From Pseudoalteromonas sp. S16_S37 (lineage in GTDB: Bacteria > Pseudomonadota > Gammaproteobacteria > Enterobacterales > Alteromonadaceae): DNA of 64,000 bases. Positions 19,613-27,097 of the stretch are shown one piece after another. The stretch spans positions 1 through 64,000 of the forward strand of contig NZ_JAAUWV010000007.1 in the NCBI RefSeq assembly GCF_014694405.1, in the 5' to 3' direction. Made by a program: the position numbers and the translations under genes. Numbering within the stretch: the stretch's first letter is position 1; the number at the start of each line of letters is the position of its first letter. The notes under the pieces are model-generated. The model saw only the letters and a list, made by a program, of their open reading frames with translations. It was not told the origin of the DNA and ran no database searches.

Positions 19613-19756
19613 ATACTAGCAACCCAAAATCTTTAGGTTAACCATAAATTGCAAATTAATGGTTATTTTTTGCAATTAGCCGCCGTTAAGCAAAGTTACA
19701 AATAATGCTATGCGGAATAAGTCGTTGGAATCAGGCAATCAGATAGAGTAGAAATT

Positions 19757-19782
19757 AAAAAAGCCACTAAAGGTGGCTTTTA
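19757..19782 (-). terminator. Terminator of the peptide operon
   Basis: AAAGCCAC (19760-19767) pairs with GTGGCTTT (19773-19780) across a five-base loop. Reading leftwards the stem is followed by TTTTTTAATTT, a good intrinsic terminator. It lies 12-35 bases after the stop of the second peptide gene and closes the XRE/membrane/peptide operon. Confidence 0.85.
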
Positions 19783-19791
19783 CATCGGCCG

Positions 19792-19905
19792 CTAACCACC
19801 AAAAGGAGGGGCCTTTTGTTGTTGTGGCAGCGTTGGGCCATTTCCAGGACCGCCTTGGCCCGCCCCATTGATTAATTTGAGTAGTTTTGGATCAACAATT
19901 TTCAT
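19792..19905 (-). CDS. Small peptide gene, copy 1 (37 residues)
   Basis: An uncatalogued small open frame of 37 codons plus stop. The product starts MKIVDPKLLKLINGAG, continues through a Gly-rich GQGGPGNGP and ends TLPQQQKAPPFGG. Net charge is about +3 with an amphipathic N-terminus and no Cys. The leader has a Shine-Dalgarno stretch AGGGAGAG about 11 bases before the ATG. It differs from copy 2 at four bases inside the frame, two of them synonymous, giving one amino-acid change (Thr25 here, Ala25 there). It is the last gene of a probable operon with an XRE regulator and a membrane protein. A secreted or signalling peptide, a bacteriocin-like product or a toxin are all possible; I do not recognise the family. 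Confidence 0.72.
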   Translation of the reverse strand: MKIVDPKLLKLINGAGQGGPGNGPTLPQQQKAPPFGG

Positions 19906-19948
19906 CACGGATAAATCTCTCCCTAAATTCTGCTGGGCATGCATAGCT
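19792..19948 (-). repeat. Direct repeat unit 1 (peptide gene and leader)
   Basis: These 157 bases recur at 20018-20174 with only five differences. The unit covers the whole 37-codon peptide gene and its leader. Beyond 19948 similarity continues in a much weaker form to about 20010, as a decayed copy of the 3' end of the membrane-protein gene. Confidence 0.95.
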
Positions 19949-20010
19949 TAGCTAAGCTCTGCATAACCTTAACAAAGACTGCTGCGTTATCTCTAATATA
20001 CAACTTAATA
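19923..20010 (-). pseudogene. Remnant of membrane-protein C-terminus
   Basis: Read leftwards from 20009 this gives IKLYIRDNAAVFVKVMQS, close to residues 137-154 of the membrane protein upstream (IKLYIRDNMVVFIKVMES). The frame then slips and ends at a stop at 19923, inside the leader of peptide copy 1. It shows that an ancestral tandem duplication covered the end of the membrane gene plus the peptide gene, and that only the peptide part has stayed nearly identical. Confidence 0.7.
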
Positions 20011-20017
20011 TTGCGTA

Positions 20018-20131
20018 CTAACCACCAAAAGGAGGGGCCTTTTGTTGTTGTGGCAGTGCAGGGCCATTTCCTGGACCGCCTTGGCCCGCCCCATTGATTA
20101 ATTTGAGTAGTTTTGGATCAACAATTTTCAT
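20018..20131 (-). CDS. Small peptide gene, copy 2 (37 residues)
   Basis: Paralogue of the downstream peptide gene: MKIVDPKLLKLINGAG, then GQGGPGNGP, then ALPQQQKAPPFGG. Its first 14 bases overlap the last codons of the membrane-protein gene (GATGAAAATTGTTGA carries the end of one and the start of the other), so translation is probably coupled. The shared leader supplies AGGGAGAG about 11 bases upstream. The Gly-Gly C-terminus and Pro-Gly-rich body, plus preservation through synonymous change, argue that it is a real coding gene. The function is unknown; the likely partners are the membrane protein (export, immunity or reception) and the XRE regulator. Confidence 0.75.
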   Translation of the reverse strand: MKIVDPKLLKLINGAGQGGPGNGPALPQQQKAPPFGG

Positions 20132-20174
20132 CACGGATAAATCTCTCCCTAAATTCTGCTCGGCATGCATAGCT
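20018..20174 (-). repeat. Direct repeat unit 2 (peptide gene and leader)
   Basis: Partner of the 157-base unit at 19792-19948, 226 bases apart start to start. The five differences are four in the peptide frame and one in the leader. Weaker similarity runs on to about 20241 within the membrane-protein gene. Confidence 0.95.
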
Positions 20175-20648
20175 CACCATCGCACAACTCTCCATTACTT
20201 TGATGAAGACTACCATATTGTCTCTAATATATAACTTAATAGGCGCATTGCTTAAAAAGCTATATTTGTATAGTAGTACCTCTATCCAAGTCACGAAATT
20301 AATAGTACACGCTAGAATAGCTATACAGATAATTCCAGCCTCTTGCGGTACAAAGCGATGTGTTTTACATACGTTATTAAAATATTCATAACCCGTCTTG
20401 CTATATAACCACATGGCAAGACGTTTACGATAAACAATAGGCAGTAAAAATACAAGGCTGATAAACACACAATAAATGTAAAAGTGAGTGTTCCACTGCA
20501 TCACTATGTCAGTCATGGCTAAACCGAAGATTTCAAGTGTTAGGCAGGATATGAAAAACCATCGGGCGCTTTCAACCTTCCAAGTCATGATAAGTCCAAA
20601 CAGTACGCAGATCATGGGTACATAATCGATTAAAATGTAAATGTTCAT
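20118..20648 (-). CDS. Multi-pass membrane protein, unrecognised
   Basis: A 176-residue hydrophobic protein that I cannot place in a family. Likely membrane segments are residues 3-23, 31-50, 56-73 and 104-127, with a possible fifth near 144-162. The C-terminus is charged and ends RFIRDENC. The ATG shares one base with the stop of the XRE gene (TAATG), and the stop lies inside peptide copy 2, so the genes are tightly coupled. Its 3' end was once duplicated along with the peptide gene. By position it could be an immunity protein, exporter or receptor for the peptides, but no motif supports one choice. Confidence 0.72.
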   Translation of the reverse strand: MNIYILIDYVPMICVLFGLIMTWKVESARWFFISCLTLEIFGLAMTDIVMQWNTHFYIYCVFISLVFLLPIVYRKRLAMWLYSKTGYEYFNNVCKTHRFVPQEAGIICIAILACTINFVTWIEVLLYKYSFLSNAPIKLYIRDNMVVFIKVMESCAMVSYACRAEFRERFIRDENC

Positions 20649-20953
20649 TATTCAATGTCCTTTGCATCTGGGTTGTCTGTATTTGTTGGTTTGGCGTCTT
20701 TGGCTTGTGAAAAGTTAAAATAGGTGCCTGTAATATCTTTGCCAAAAATAAGAAATAACTCAAATAATTGCGCAAAGCTCATATCGGTTTTACCCGATTC
20801 ATAATTGCTGATGGTCGCTTGGTCAACATTGAGTTTGCGTGCTAAATCAGACTGCGACCAACCTTTCTCGCGTCTTAGTATGCGAATTGACGCTTGTACT
20901 TCCGCTTTAAAGCCTTCAACCTTCCGCTGCCGTGTATGAGTATTGTTCTTCAT
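20648..20953 (-). CDS. XRE-family transcriptional regulator
   Basis: A 101-residue DNA-binding protein. The Cro/C1-type helix-turn-helix lies at about residues 20-75, with LRREKGWSQSDLARKLNVDQ and ATISNYESGKTDMSFAQLFE. A disordered polar tail follows. GAGGAGGG lies about 12 bases before the start. It heads the small operon with the membrane protein and two peptide genes and is likely to regulate it. There is no sign of a phage around it. The target operator was not identified. Confidence 0.85.
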   Translation of the reverse strand: MKNNTHTRQRKVEGFKAEVQASIRILRREKGWSQSDLARKLNVDQATISNYESGKTDMSFAQLFELFLIFGKDITGTYFNFSQAKDAKPTNTDNPDAKDIE

Positions 20954-20999
20954 TAATCGCGCGCTCCCTCCTCTGAGCTAAAGTAACGCAAAATTAACA

Positions 21000-21030
21000 C
21001 TGAAACACAAAGGTAACAACAAAATAGTTG
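21000..21030 (-). promoter_or_regulatory. Possible promoter of the XRE/peptide operon
   Basis: On the reverse strand TTGTTA and TAATTT are spaced 17 bases apart, ending roughly 40 bases before the XRE start codon. The match is fair and not unique in this AT-rich stretch. The remaining sequence to the crbS stop at 21185 holds no open frame. Confidence 0.35.
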
Positions 21031-21184
21031 GCTAATAGACTGAAATTAATCACTTTATGAAAGTATTCATCAAATGCACACTGTGGTTTTAAGATTGAGC
21101 TCTTTTAGGTGTTAAATTACCTTTATTGGTGTCGATACATCGAACGGCTAAGGGGGCAAATCGAAAATAATCATCACACACCTG

Positions 21185-24100
21185 CTAATGACCTATGCGA
21201 TGATTGAGCAAAGCTTTTAACTTAGCTGGCTTAACAGGCTTGCTTAGATAATGAATTTGTTCTGTTTTGGTCTGCTGTTTTAATGCATCATCACGTACCG
21301 CGGTAATAAGTACCGCAGGTACTGTGGTTTGCCAGATGCTTCTTAAGTTTTTGATGACAGAAATACCATCATCGTCTTGCCCAAGTTGATAGTCCATTAA
21401 AATCATGTCGGGCGCTGGTTGGTTATTAGCGTATTCGATTGCTTCATGGGCTTGGCTGAAAAGCACAGCGTCAATATGCCATTTGCCTAGCAAGCTGTTC
21501 ATGGCCTCTAGATTTTTTGGATCGTCATCCACCACCATCACGGTAAGTTGCGATTTTTTACTGCTATCAGCTTGAAGGTTATCGTCGGCTTTGGACTCAG
21601 CCAGTTGTGCATCACCAAAAGGAATGATAATAGAAAATCGGCTACCTTTACCGACAATCGAAGTAACTTCTATTTCCAAACTCAGTAAATCACACAGCCG
21701 CTTTACAACGCCTAAACCAAGCCCGACACCTTTGTTATCATTGCTTTGAATGCGATAGAAGTCGTTAAAAATTTTGCTTAATTGATGCTCAGAGATACCA
21801 GGGCCGGTATCCCACACATCAAGACGTAAGCTGTGTTTTTTGTTACGGCACGTTACCAGCACTTTACCTTGCTCGGTATATTTTACGGCATTAGATACGA
21901 GATTTTGGATGATGCGTCTGAGATAGGTTATATCGCTATGCACGTAGGTGTGATTGCTGCGAACTTTCAGTTGTAAGCCTTTTTCGCTGGATAAAATCGC
22001 ATATTCATTGGCAAGTGGGTTTAATATATCGTCAATGCAAAAGTGCCTTGGTGTGGGCTTCATGGCACCTTGTTCCAATTTGGCGATATCCAGCAGTGAC
22101 GACATCAGGTGGACTGTAGAATCTAAGCTATCAGAGAGCTTTTCAAAATTACTTTGATCTTTATGATTAAGGTGCTTTTCGTCGATGGCTGCCAGATATA
22201 AACGGGCAGCGTTGAGTGGTTGTAATATGTCATGACTGGCCAATGCTAAAAAACGCGTTTTACTATCATTGGCTTGCTCAGCTTCTTTTTTAGCAGCCAT
22301 TAAGGCTTTTTCGGTGTCGATACGTGATGCAATCTGTGCTTGTAAATCGGTATTGATGGTGCGGATCTCTTGGGTGCGAGCCTCGATGCGGTTTTCTAGA
22401 TCCATATTGATCTCTTCTAGCGCATTTTGGGTGGCAATGTGCATAGTAATATCTGAGAAGCTGGTAACAAAGCCGCCTTCTGGTAAGGGATTTCCGCGCA
22501 TTTCGTATACTTGGCCATCGCGACGGTGGCGAATAAAGTGATGCGGAGTACCATTGCGTAAATGCTGAACACGTTTATCGACTAGGCGCTCGATATCACC
22601 TGGGCCGCACTCTCCGCGCTGGGCGTTAAAGCGGATCACTTGTTCAATAGGTAAACCTACTTCTAAAAACCCCTCTGGATAGGCAAACATTTCGCCGTAG
22701 CGTTTATTCCATGCGACTAAGTTGAGGTCTTTATCTACCACTGAAATACCATGGCTGAGGTTCTCTAAAGAGGTATACAGCAAGTTTTGGTTAAACTGCA
22801 GCGCTTGCGTAGTTTCATCAAAGAAGTTGACTACCTCTTCAAAAGCCATCTGTTTGCCCGAGGCCACGGTATGGATGAGGGCTTGTGCTGAAGAGGCACC
22901 TAAAACACCCGTGAGTGCTCGCTCACAGTATGCGATAAAATCGGCATCGGGGTGAGCGTTATTATCATCAATGCTATGGCTGAGCGCATAGTGGCTCAGT
23001 AATTGATTAGAACGCTGAATACCCAAGAATGTTTGCAGTAGTACTTTAAAGTCATAAACGCTGGCTTTGACATTTTTATCTAAACGCTTTGAAAAACGCG
23101 CTTGCTCTTTGGGAAATACAAACGCAGCGGCTTGGATTTTATCAATCAAGCGTTCATGGGCTGCAAGTGAAAAGCTAATGTAACAGGTGATGTTTGCTAA
23201 TAGTGCAATGAGTGTACCGCGTGTGATGATGCTTTGTCTTAGTTCATAGTCAAAGGGGGCTGCCGTTCCGACCACTGGTAGCATTAAAAAAAGTGCCCAA
23301 CAGCTAAAGCCTGCTAGCAAACCAGCATAAACACCGTATGCGTGCCCTTTGCGCCAATACAGCCCACCCACGATAGCTGGTAATAGTTGAGTTACCAAAG
23401 AAAAGGCAACTAATCCCATATTTGCCAGCGCTTCACCATGTCCAAACCACTGCTGATACAAATACGCTAACAGTAAAATTGCAGCGATAGTGATGCGACG
23501 GATCATTAAAATAGGGGTTTTATAGTTGCGTGTAAGTGCACTGCGTTTAAGCTTACGTTTTAACAGCAGCGGTAACACAACATCATTAGATAACATGGTA
23601 CTTAGTGTTAACGTTGCAACCACTATCATCGCTGTGGCTGCCGATAAACCACCTATGAATACGAAGGTTGTGATCACTGGGTGATTTTGCATCAGCGGCA
23701 GTGCTAGAACAAAGCTATCGGCGGCAATATTATTGCCGATGTCGGGGTGGATTGCTGCCATTGTTATGGGGATTATCATCGCAGCTGTAAGTAAAAGATA
23801 TAGCGGAAATGCCCAGCGCGCGGTATGCAAGTGGCGATGGTTTTGGTTATCGACCACGGTGACATGAAATTGCCTTGGTAAACAAACTATCGCTGCTGCC
23901 GCCATCAGTGTCTGGCCAATAAAGTTAAAATTAAAGGCGTCAAAATTAAACCAGTGTTCAAAAGAAATCGCTTGGTCTTGTGGCAGTTGTATTAAAGTCA
24001 CAATAGCCAAAAATGCAACCGCAGCCAGCGCTAAAAACTTGATGATTGACTCAAAAGCCACTGCCAACATGAGTCCAGAGCGATACTCAGTTACATCTAC

Positions 24101-24622
24101 TTTGCGAGTTCCAAAAAAGATAGCAAACAAAGCCATGATCAAAGTGCCTGTGAGCGCAAGTACGTTCCCAGAAAGCGCTTCATCCTGTTGCAACAACAAA
24201 AAGCTGCTGCTGAGTGCTTTGAGTTGCAGCGCAATATAAGGAATTGTTGCAAGCAGCGCTATCATGGTAACCATAACGGCCGTTGTTTGGCGCTTGCCAT
24301 AACGCGCGGAAATAAAGTCTGCAATGGTGGTGATATTTTGCTTTTTACTGACCAGTAGTAATTTTCGCAAGAAGCCATGGCCAAATAAAAACAGCAGTGC
24401 GGGGCCTAATAATATCGGCAGATAATGCCAACTGCTTGTTGCTGCGGTTCCAACGGCACCATAGTAAGTCCAAGACGTACAGTAAATACCCAATGAAAAA
24501 GCGTACACGAAAGGATGATGGGTAATGCGCATAGCCAAAGGCGTGGTTTTATCCCCCCAGTTGGCTAACCAAAATAATACACCGATATAGCTCAGTGCAA
24601 CGAGAATGAGAGCGGCTGTCAT
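21185..24622 (-). CDS. crbS: Hybrid sensor kinase CrbS with SSF-type N-terminus
   Basis: A 1145-residue inner-membrane hybrid histidine kinase. Residues 1-490 form a sodium:solute-symporter-like domain of about 12-13 membrane segments. A PAS domain (about 615-730), a coiled linker, a HisKA domain with phospho-acceptor His797 (ALASHDILQPLNAARL), an HATPase domain (DTGPGIS, GVGLGLGVVKRL) and a C-terminal receiver (phospho-acceptor Asp1077 in ILMDYQLG) follow. This architecture is that of CrbS/MxtR, which with CrbR turns on acs. It is divergent from the symporter operon and shares its control region. Confidence 0.9.
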   Translation of the reverse strand: MTAALILVALSYIGVLFWLANWGDKTTPLAMRITHHPFVYAFSLGIYCTSWTYYGAVGTAATSSWHYLPILLGPALLFLFGHGFLRKLLLVSKKQNITTIADFISARYGKRQTTAVMVTMIALLATIPYIALQLKALSSSFLLLQQDEALSGNVLALTGTLIMALFAIFFGTRKVDVTEYRSGLMLAVAFESIIKFLALAAVAFLAIVTLIQLPQDQAISFEHWFNFDAFNFNFIGQTLMAAAAIVCLPRQFHVTVVDNQNHRHLHTARWAFPLYLLLTAAMIIPITMAAIHPDIGNNIAADSFVLALPLMQNHPVITTFVFIGGLSAATAMIVVATLTLSTMLSNDVVLPLLLKRKLKRSALTRNYKTPILMIRRITIAAILLLAYLYQQWFGHGEALANMGLVAFSLVTQLLPAIVGGLYWRKGHAYGVYAGLLAGFSCWALFLMLPVVGTAAPFDYELRQSIITRGTLIALLANITCYISFSLAAHERLIDKIQAAAFVFPKEQARFSKRLDKNVKASVYDFKVLLQTFLGIQRSNQLLSHYALSHSIDDNNAHPDADFIAYCERALTGVLGASSAQALIHTVASGKQMAFEEVVNFFDETTQALQFNQNLLYTSLENLSHGISVVDKDLNLVAWNKRYGEMFAYPEGFLEVGLPIEQVIRFNAQRGECGPGDIERLVDKRVQHLRNGTPHHFIRHRRDGQVYEMRGNPLPEGGFVTSFSDITMHIATQNALEEINMDLENRIEARTQEIRTINTDLQAQIASRIDTEKALMAAKKEAEQANDSKTRFLALASHDILQPLNAARLYLAAIDEKHLNHKDQSNFEKLSDSLDSTVHLMSSLLDIAKLEQGAMKPTPRHFCIDDILNPLANEYAILSSEKGLQLKVRSNHTYVHSDITYLRRIIQNLVSNAVKYTEQGKVLVTCRNKKHSLRLDVWDTGPGISEHQLSKIFNDFYRIQSNDNKGVGLGLGVVKRLCDLLSLEIEVTSIVGKGSRFSIIIPFGDAQLAESKADDNLQADSSKKSQLTVMVVDDDPKNLEAMNSLLGKWHIDAVLFSQAHEAIEYANNQPAPDMILMDYQLGQDDDGISVIKNLRSIWQTTVPAVLITAVRDDALKQQTKTEQIHYLSKPVKPAKLKALLNHRIGH

Positions 24623-24997
24623 TGTTGTTCTTCTTAAACTGCGATTTCGTTACCTTATCATAATTTGTTTTTAAGTCTGTATAGGGCACTCGTTTTAATA
24701 ATGTGTAACTCTTTGTTTTTAAATAAAGTAAATGTTCTGTGAGATATGTTTAGACTAATGTCGTATAAGCGTCATATTTCACGCTCAATGTCACATTTTT
24801 TCATAGCATTCTTTTAACTTGTTGATATTTAAGTTTTTTGTTTTGTATTAATTTCATTCAAGGTGCAGTTTACGTTAAGGTAAACTTGCTGCTACGACTA
24901 AGGTCTCAATTTCTTCTGGCAAAGCCATTGCTAAGGTAAATGATGACAATTAATACCAACACAGCTCATTAAAGAGCACGTGATAGGGGATATAAAA
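24623..24997. promoter_or_regulatory. crbS/symporter divergent control region
   Basis: A 375-base AT-rich non-coding region. It holds a perfect inverted repeat GTTTAC (24868-24873) / GTAAAC (24880-24885), then the CrbR-like box C, then TGGCAAAGCC. No open frame or RNA gene is evident. Confidence 0.65.
24893..24926 (+). promoter_or_regulatory. CrbR-like box C before the acetate symporter
   Basis: TACGACTAAGGTCTCAAT (24893-24910) matches the acs box closely. TGGCAAAGCC follows at 24917-24926, exactly 24 bases from the box start, the same offset as TGGCTTTGCC at acs. The box is about 90 bases before the DUF4212 gene. It is the best evidence for a shared acetate regulon in this window. Confidence 0.65.
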
Positions 24998-25261
24998 ATG
25001 GCTTTTAAAGACGAACAACAAGCAAAAGCATACTGGTCAGAAAATCTCAGTTTAATGTTCAAACTATTGGCAATTTGGTTTGTCGTGTCGTTTGGTTTTG
25101 GCATTTTGCTGGTAGATGTACTCAATGAAATCCGTTTCTTTGGATTTAAATTAGGTTTTTGGTTTTCACAGCAAGGCGCAATCTACACCTTTGTAGCCTT
25201 GATTTTTGTCTACGTATTCAAAATGAATGCATTAGATAAAAAATATGGCGTAGACGAATAA
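24998..25261 (+). CDS. DUF4212 small subunit of acetate symporter
   Basis: An 87-residue protein with two membrane segments (about 25-48 and 57-77), beginning MAFKDEQQAKAYWSENLSL, a DUF4212 family hallmark. It is cotranscribed with the SSF symporter 12 bases downstream; such pairs are standard for the VC_2705-type sodium:solute symporters. The ATG at 24998 was chosen over a GTG at 24980 because AGGGGAT lies just upstream of the ATG. Confidence 0.9.
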   Translation: MAFKDEQQAKAYWSENLSLMFKLLAIWFVVSFGFGILLVDVLNEIRFFGFKLGFWFSQQGAIYTFVALIFVYVFKMNALDKKYGVDE

Positions 25262-25273
25262 GGGGCAATTTCG

Positions 25274-26998
25274 ATGGATGTACAAACTCTCACATTTATT
25301 ATTGTTGGTTTGAGCTTTGCGCTTTATATCGGCATCGCGATTTGGGCAAGAGCTGGCTCGACACAAGACTTTTATGTTGCTGGCGGTGGTGTCCCACCAT
25401 TTGCTAACGGTATGGCGACTGCTGCCGATTGGATGAGCGCAGCGTCGTTTATTTCTATGGCGGGTATTATTTCCTTTGCGGGTTACGACGGTGGTGTTTA
25501 CCTCATGGGGTGGACCGGTGGTTACGTACTGTTAGCTCTGTGCTTAGCGCCTTATTTACGTAAATTTGGCAAGTTCACTGTGCCAGATTTTATTGGCGAT
25601 CGATACTATTCACAAGTGGCACGCGTGGTTGCCATACTTTGTGCCATATTTATTTGCTTTACCTACATAGCGGGGCAAATGCGTGGTGTCGGTGTGGTGT
25701 TTTCTCGCTTTTTAGAAGTAGACATTGAAACAGGTGTTTACATCGGCATGGTGATTGTTTTCTTCTATGCTGTGCTTGGCGGGATGAAAGGGATCACCTA
25801 CACGCAAGTGGCACAGTATTGTGTGTTGGTATTTGCCTACCTTGTTCCGGCGATTTTTATCTCTTTGATGATGACGGGTCACATACTGCCTCAAACTGGG
25901 TTTGGTGCAACACTTGCTGATGGCTCAGGGATGTATGTATTAGATAAGCTTGATGGGCTGAGCGCCGAACTTGGTTTTGCGCAATATACCGAAGGCTCTA
26001 AGAGCATGATTGACGTATTTGCCATTACCGCTGCACTCATGGTGGGAACTGCGGGTTTACCTCATGTTATTGTGCGTTTTTTCACAGTTCCCCGTGTTAA
26101 AGATACTCGTATTTCAGCAGCTTGGACTTTGGTCTTTATTGCAATTGTATACACCACGGCACCTGCGGTTGCGTCTTTTGCACGCGTTAATATGATAGAT
26201 ACCATTAACGGTAAAGATGGTAGTGGTACTGCTTATGCCGATGCACCAACTTGGGTGAAAAACTGGGAAAGAACAGGGCTAATTGTTTTTGAAGACAAAA
26301 ATAACGATGGCAAGATGTCTTACTCTGCAGGTAAATTGGAAGATCCCAATAGTGCCAATGAAGTTAAGATTGACCGCGATATCATGGTATTAGCAAACCC
26401 AGAAATTGCAGATTTACCAGCTTGGGTTATCGCTTTGGTAGCTGCGGGCGGTATTGCTGCTGCCTTATCTACCACAGCAGGTTTATTGCTGGTGATCTCG
26501 ACTTCCGTTTCCCATGATTTGCTCAAGCGTACCTTAAAACCAGATATCAGCGATAAGCAAGAGCTACTTGCTGCAAGGTTATCAGCCATGGTTGCAATCG
26601 TTATTTCAGCATATTTTGGGATTAATCCTCCTGGATTTGTGGCTTCTGTGGTTGCGTTTGCCTTTGGGTTAGCGGCTGCGAGTTTCTTCCCTGCGATTAT
26701 TATGGGGATATTTTCTAAGAGCATGAACAAAGAAGGGGCAATTGCGGGTATGGTAACGGGGATAACATTTACTGCCGCCTATATTATCTACTTTAAGTTT
26801 GTCAGCCCAGAGCTTAATACCCCTGCACACTGGTTATTTGGTATATCGCCAGAGGGCATTGGTATTGTCGGTATGATGGTGAACTTTGCGGTAGCAGCCG
26901 TGGTACTTAAGTTAACCGCGCAACCACCTGTTGAAGTACAACAAATGGTTGAAAGTATCCGCAATCCTAAAGGCTCAAGTGCAGCGCACGCGCATTAA
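25274..26998 (+). CDS. actP: Cation/acetate symporter, ActP/VC_2705-like
   Basis: A 574-residue sodium:solute symporter with about 13 membrane segments. Recognisable stretches are DFYVAGGGVPPFANGMATAA, the GYDGGVYLMGWTGGY region and GTAGLPHVIVRFFTVP. A hydrophilic insert at about 310-370 is usual for this subfamily. With the DUF4212 partner and CrbR-type control it most likely imports acetate or another short monocarboxylate; the exact substrate cannot be read from sequence. A strong terminator follows. Confidence 0.88.
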   Translation: MDVQTLTFIIVGLSFALYIGIAIWARAGSTQDFYVAGGGVPPFANGMATAADWMSAASFISMAGIISFAGYDGGVYLMGWTGGYVLLALCLAPYLRKFGKFTVPDFIGDRYYSQVARVVAILCAIFICFTYIAGQMRGVGVVFSRFLEVDIETGVYIGMVIVFFYAVLGGMKGITYTQVAQYCVLVFAYLVPAIFISLMMTGHILPQTGFGATLADGSGMYVLDKLDGLSAELGFAQYTEGSKSMIDVFAITAALMVGTAGLPHVIVRFFTVPRVKDTRISAAWTLVFIAIVYTTAPAVASFARVNMIDTINGKDGSGTAYADAPTWVKNWERTGLIVFEDKNNDGKMSYSAGKLEDPNSANEVKIDRDIMVLANPEIADLPAWVIALVAAGGIAAALSTTAGLLLVISTSVSHDLLKRTLKPDISDKQELLAARLSAMVAIVISAYFGINPPGFVASVVAFAFGLAAASFFPAIIMGIFSKSMNKEGAIAGMVTGITFTAAYIIYFKFVSPELNTPAHWLFGISPEGIGIVGMMVNFAVAAVVLKLTAQPPVEVQQMVESIRNPKGSSAAHAH

Positions 26999-27018
26999 TG
27001 GGTTAAATATGAAAAAGG

Positions 27019-27046
27019 ACACCCAGCCCATTGGGCTGGGTTTTTA
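27019..27046 (+). terminator. Terminator of the symporter operon
   Basis: ACCCAGCCCA (27021-27030) is complementary to TGGGCTGGGT (27032-27041), forming a GC-rich stem, followed by five T. It is placed 20 bases after the symporter stop. Confidence 0.9.
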
Positions 27047-27097
27047 GTTTAAACGGCAGTAGCTTAATAGTTTGTGATATGCGCTCAGGAGTATAGG

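Noticed and set aside
19792-20174. CRISPR-like array suggested by direct repeats
   Set aside because: Only two units of 157 bases are present, each containing a coding frame; there are no short regular repeats, spacers or cas genes.
24917-24932. Sigma-54 promoter before the symporter operon (TGGCAAAGCCATTGCT, with GG and GC ten bases apart)
   Set aside because: The match is good, but it overlaps the TGGC-N3-GCC element shared with acs, where the -12 GC is missing, and a LuxR-type regulator is not expected to activate sigma-54 polymerase from so close. Kept only as a caution.
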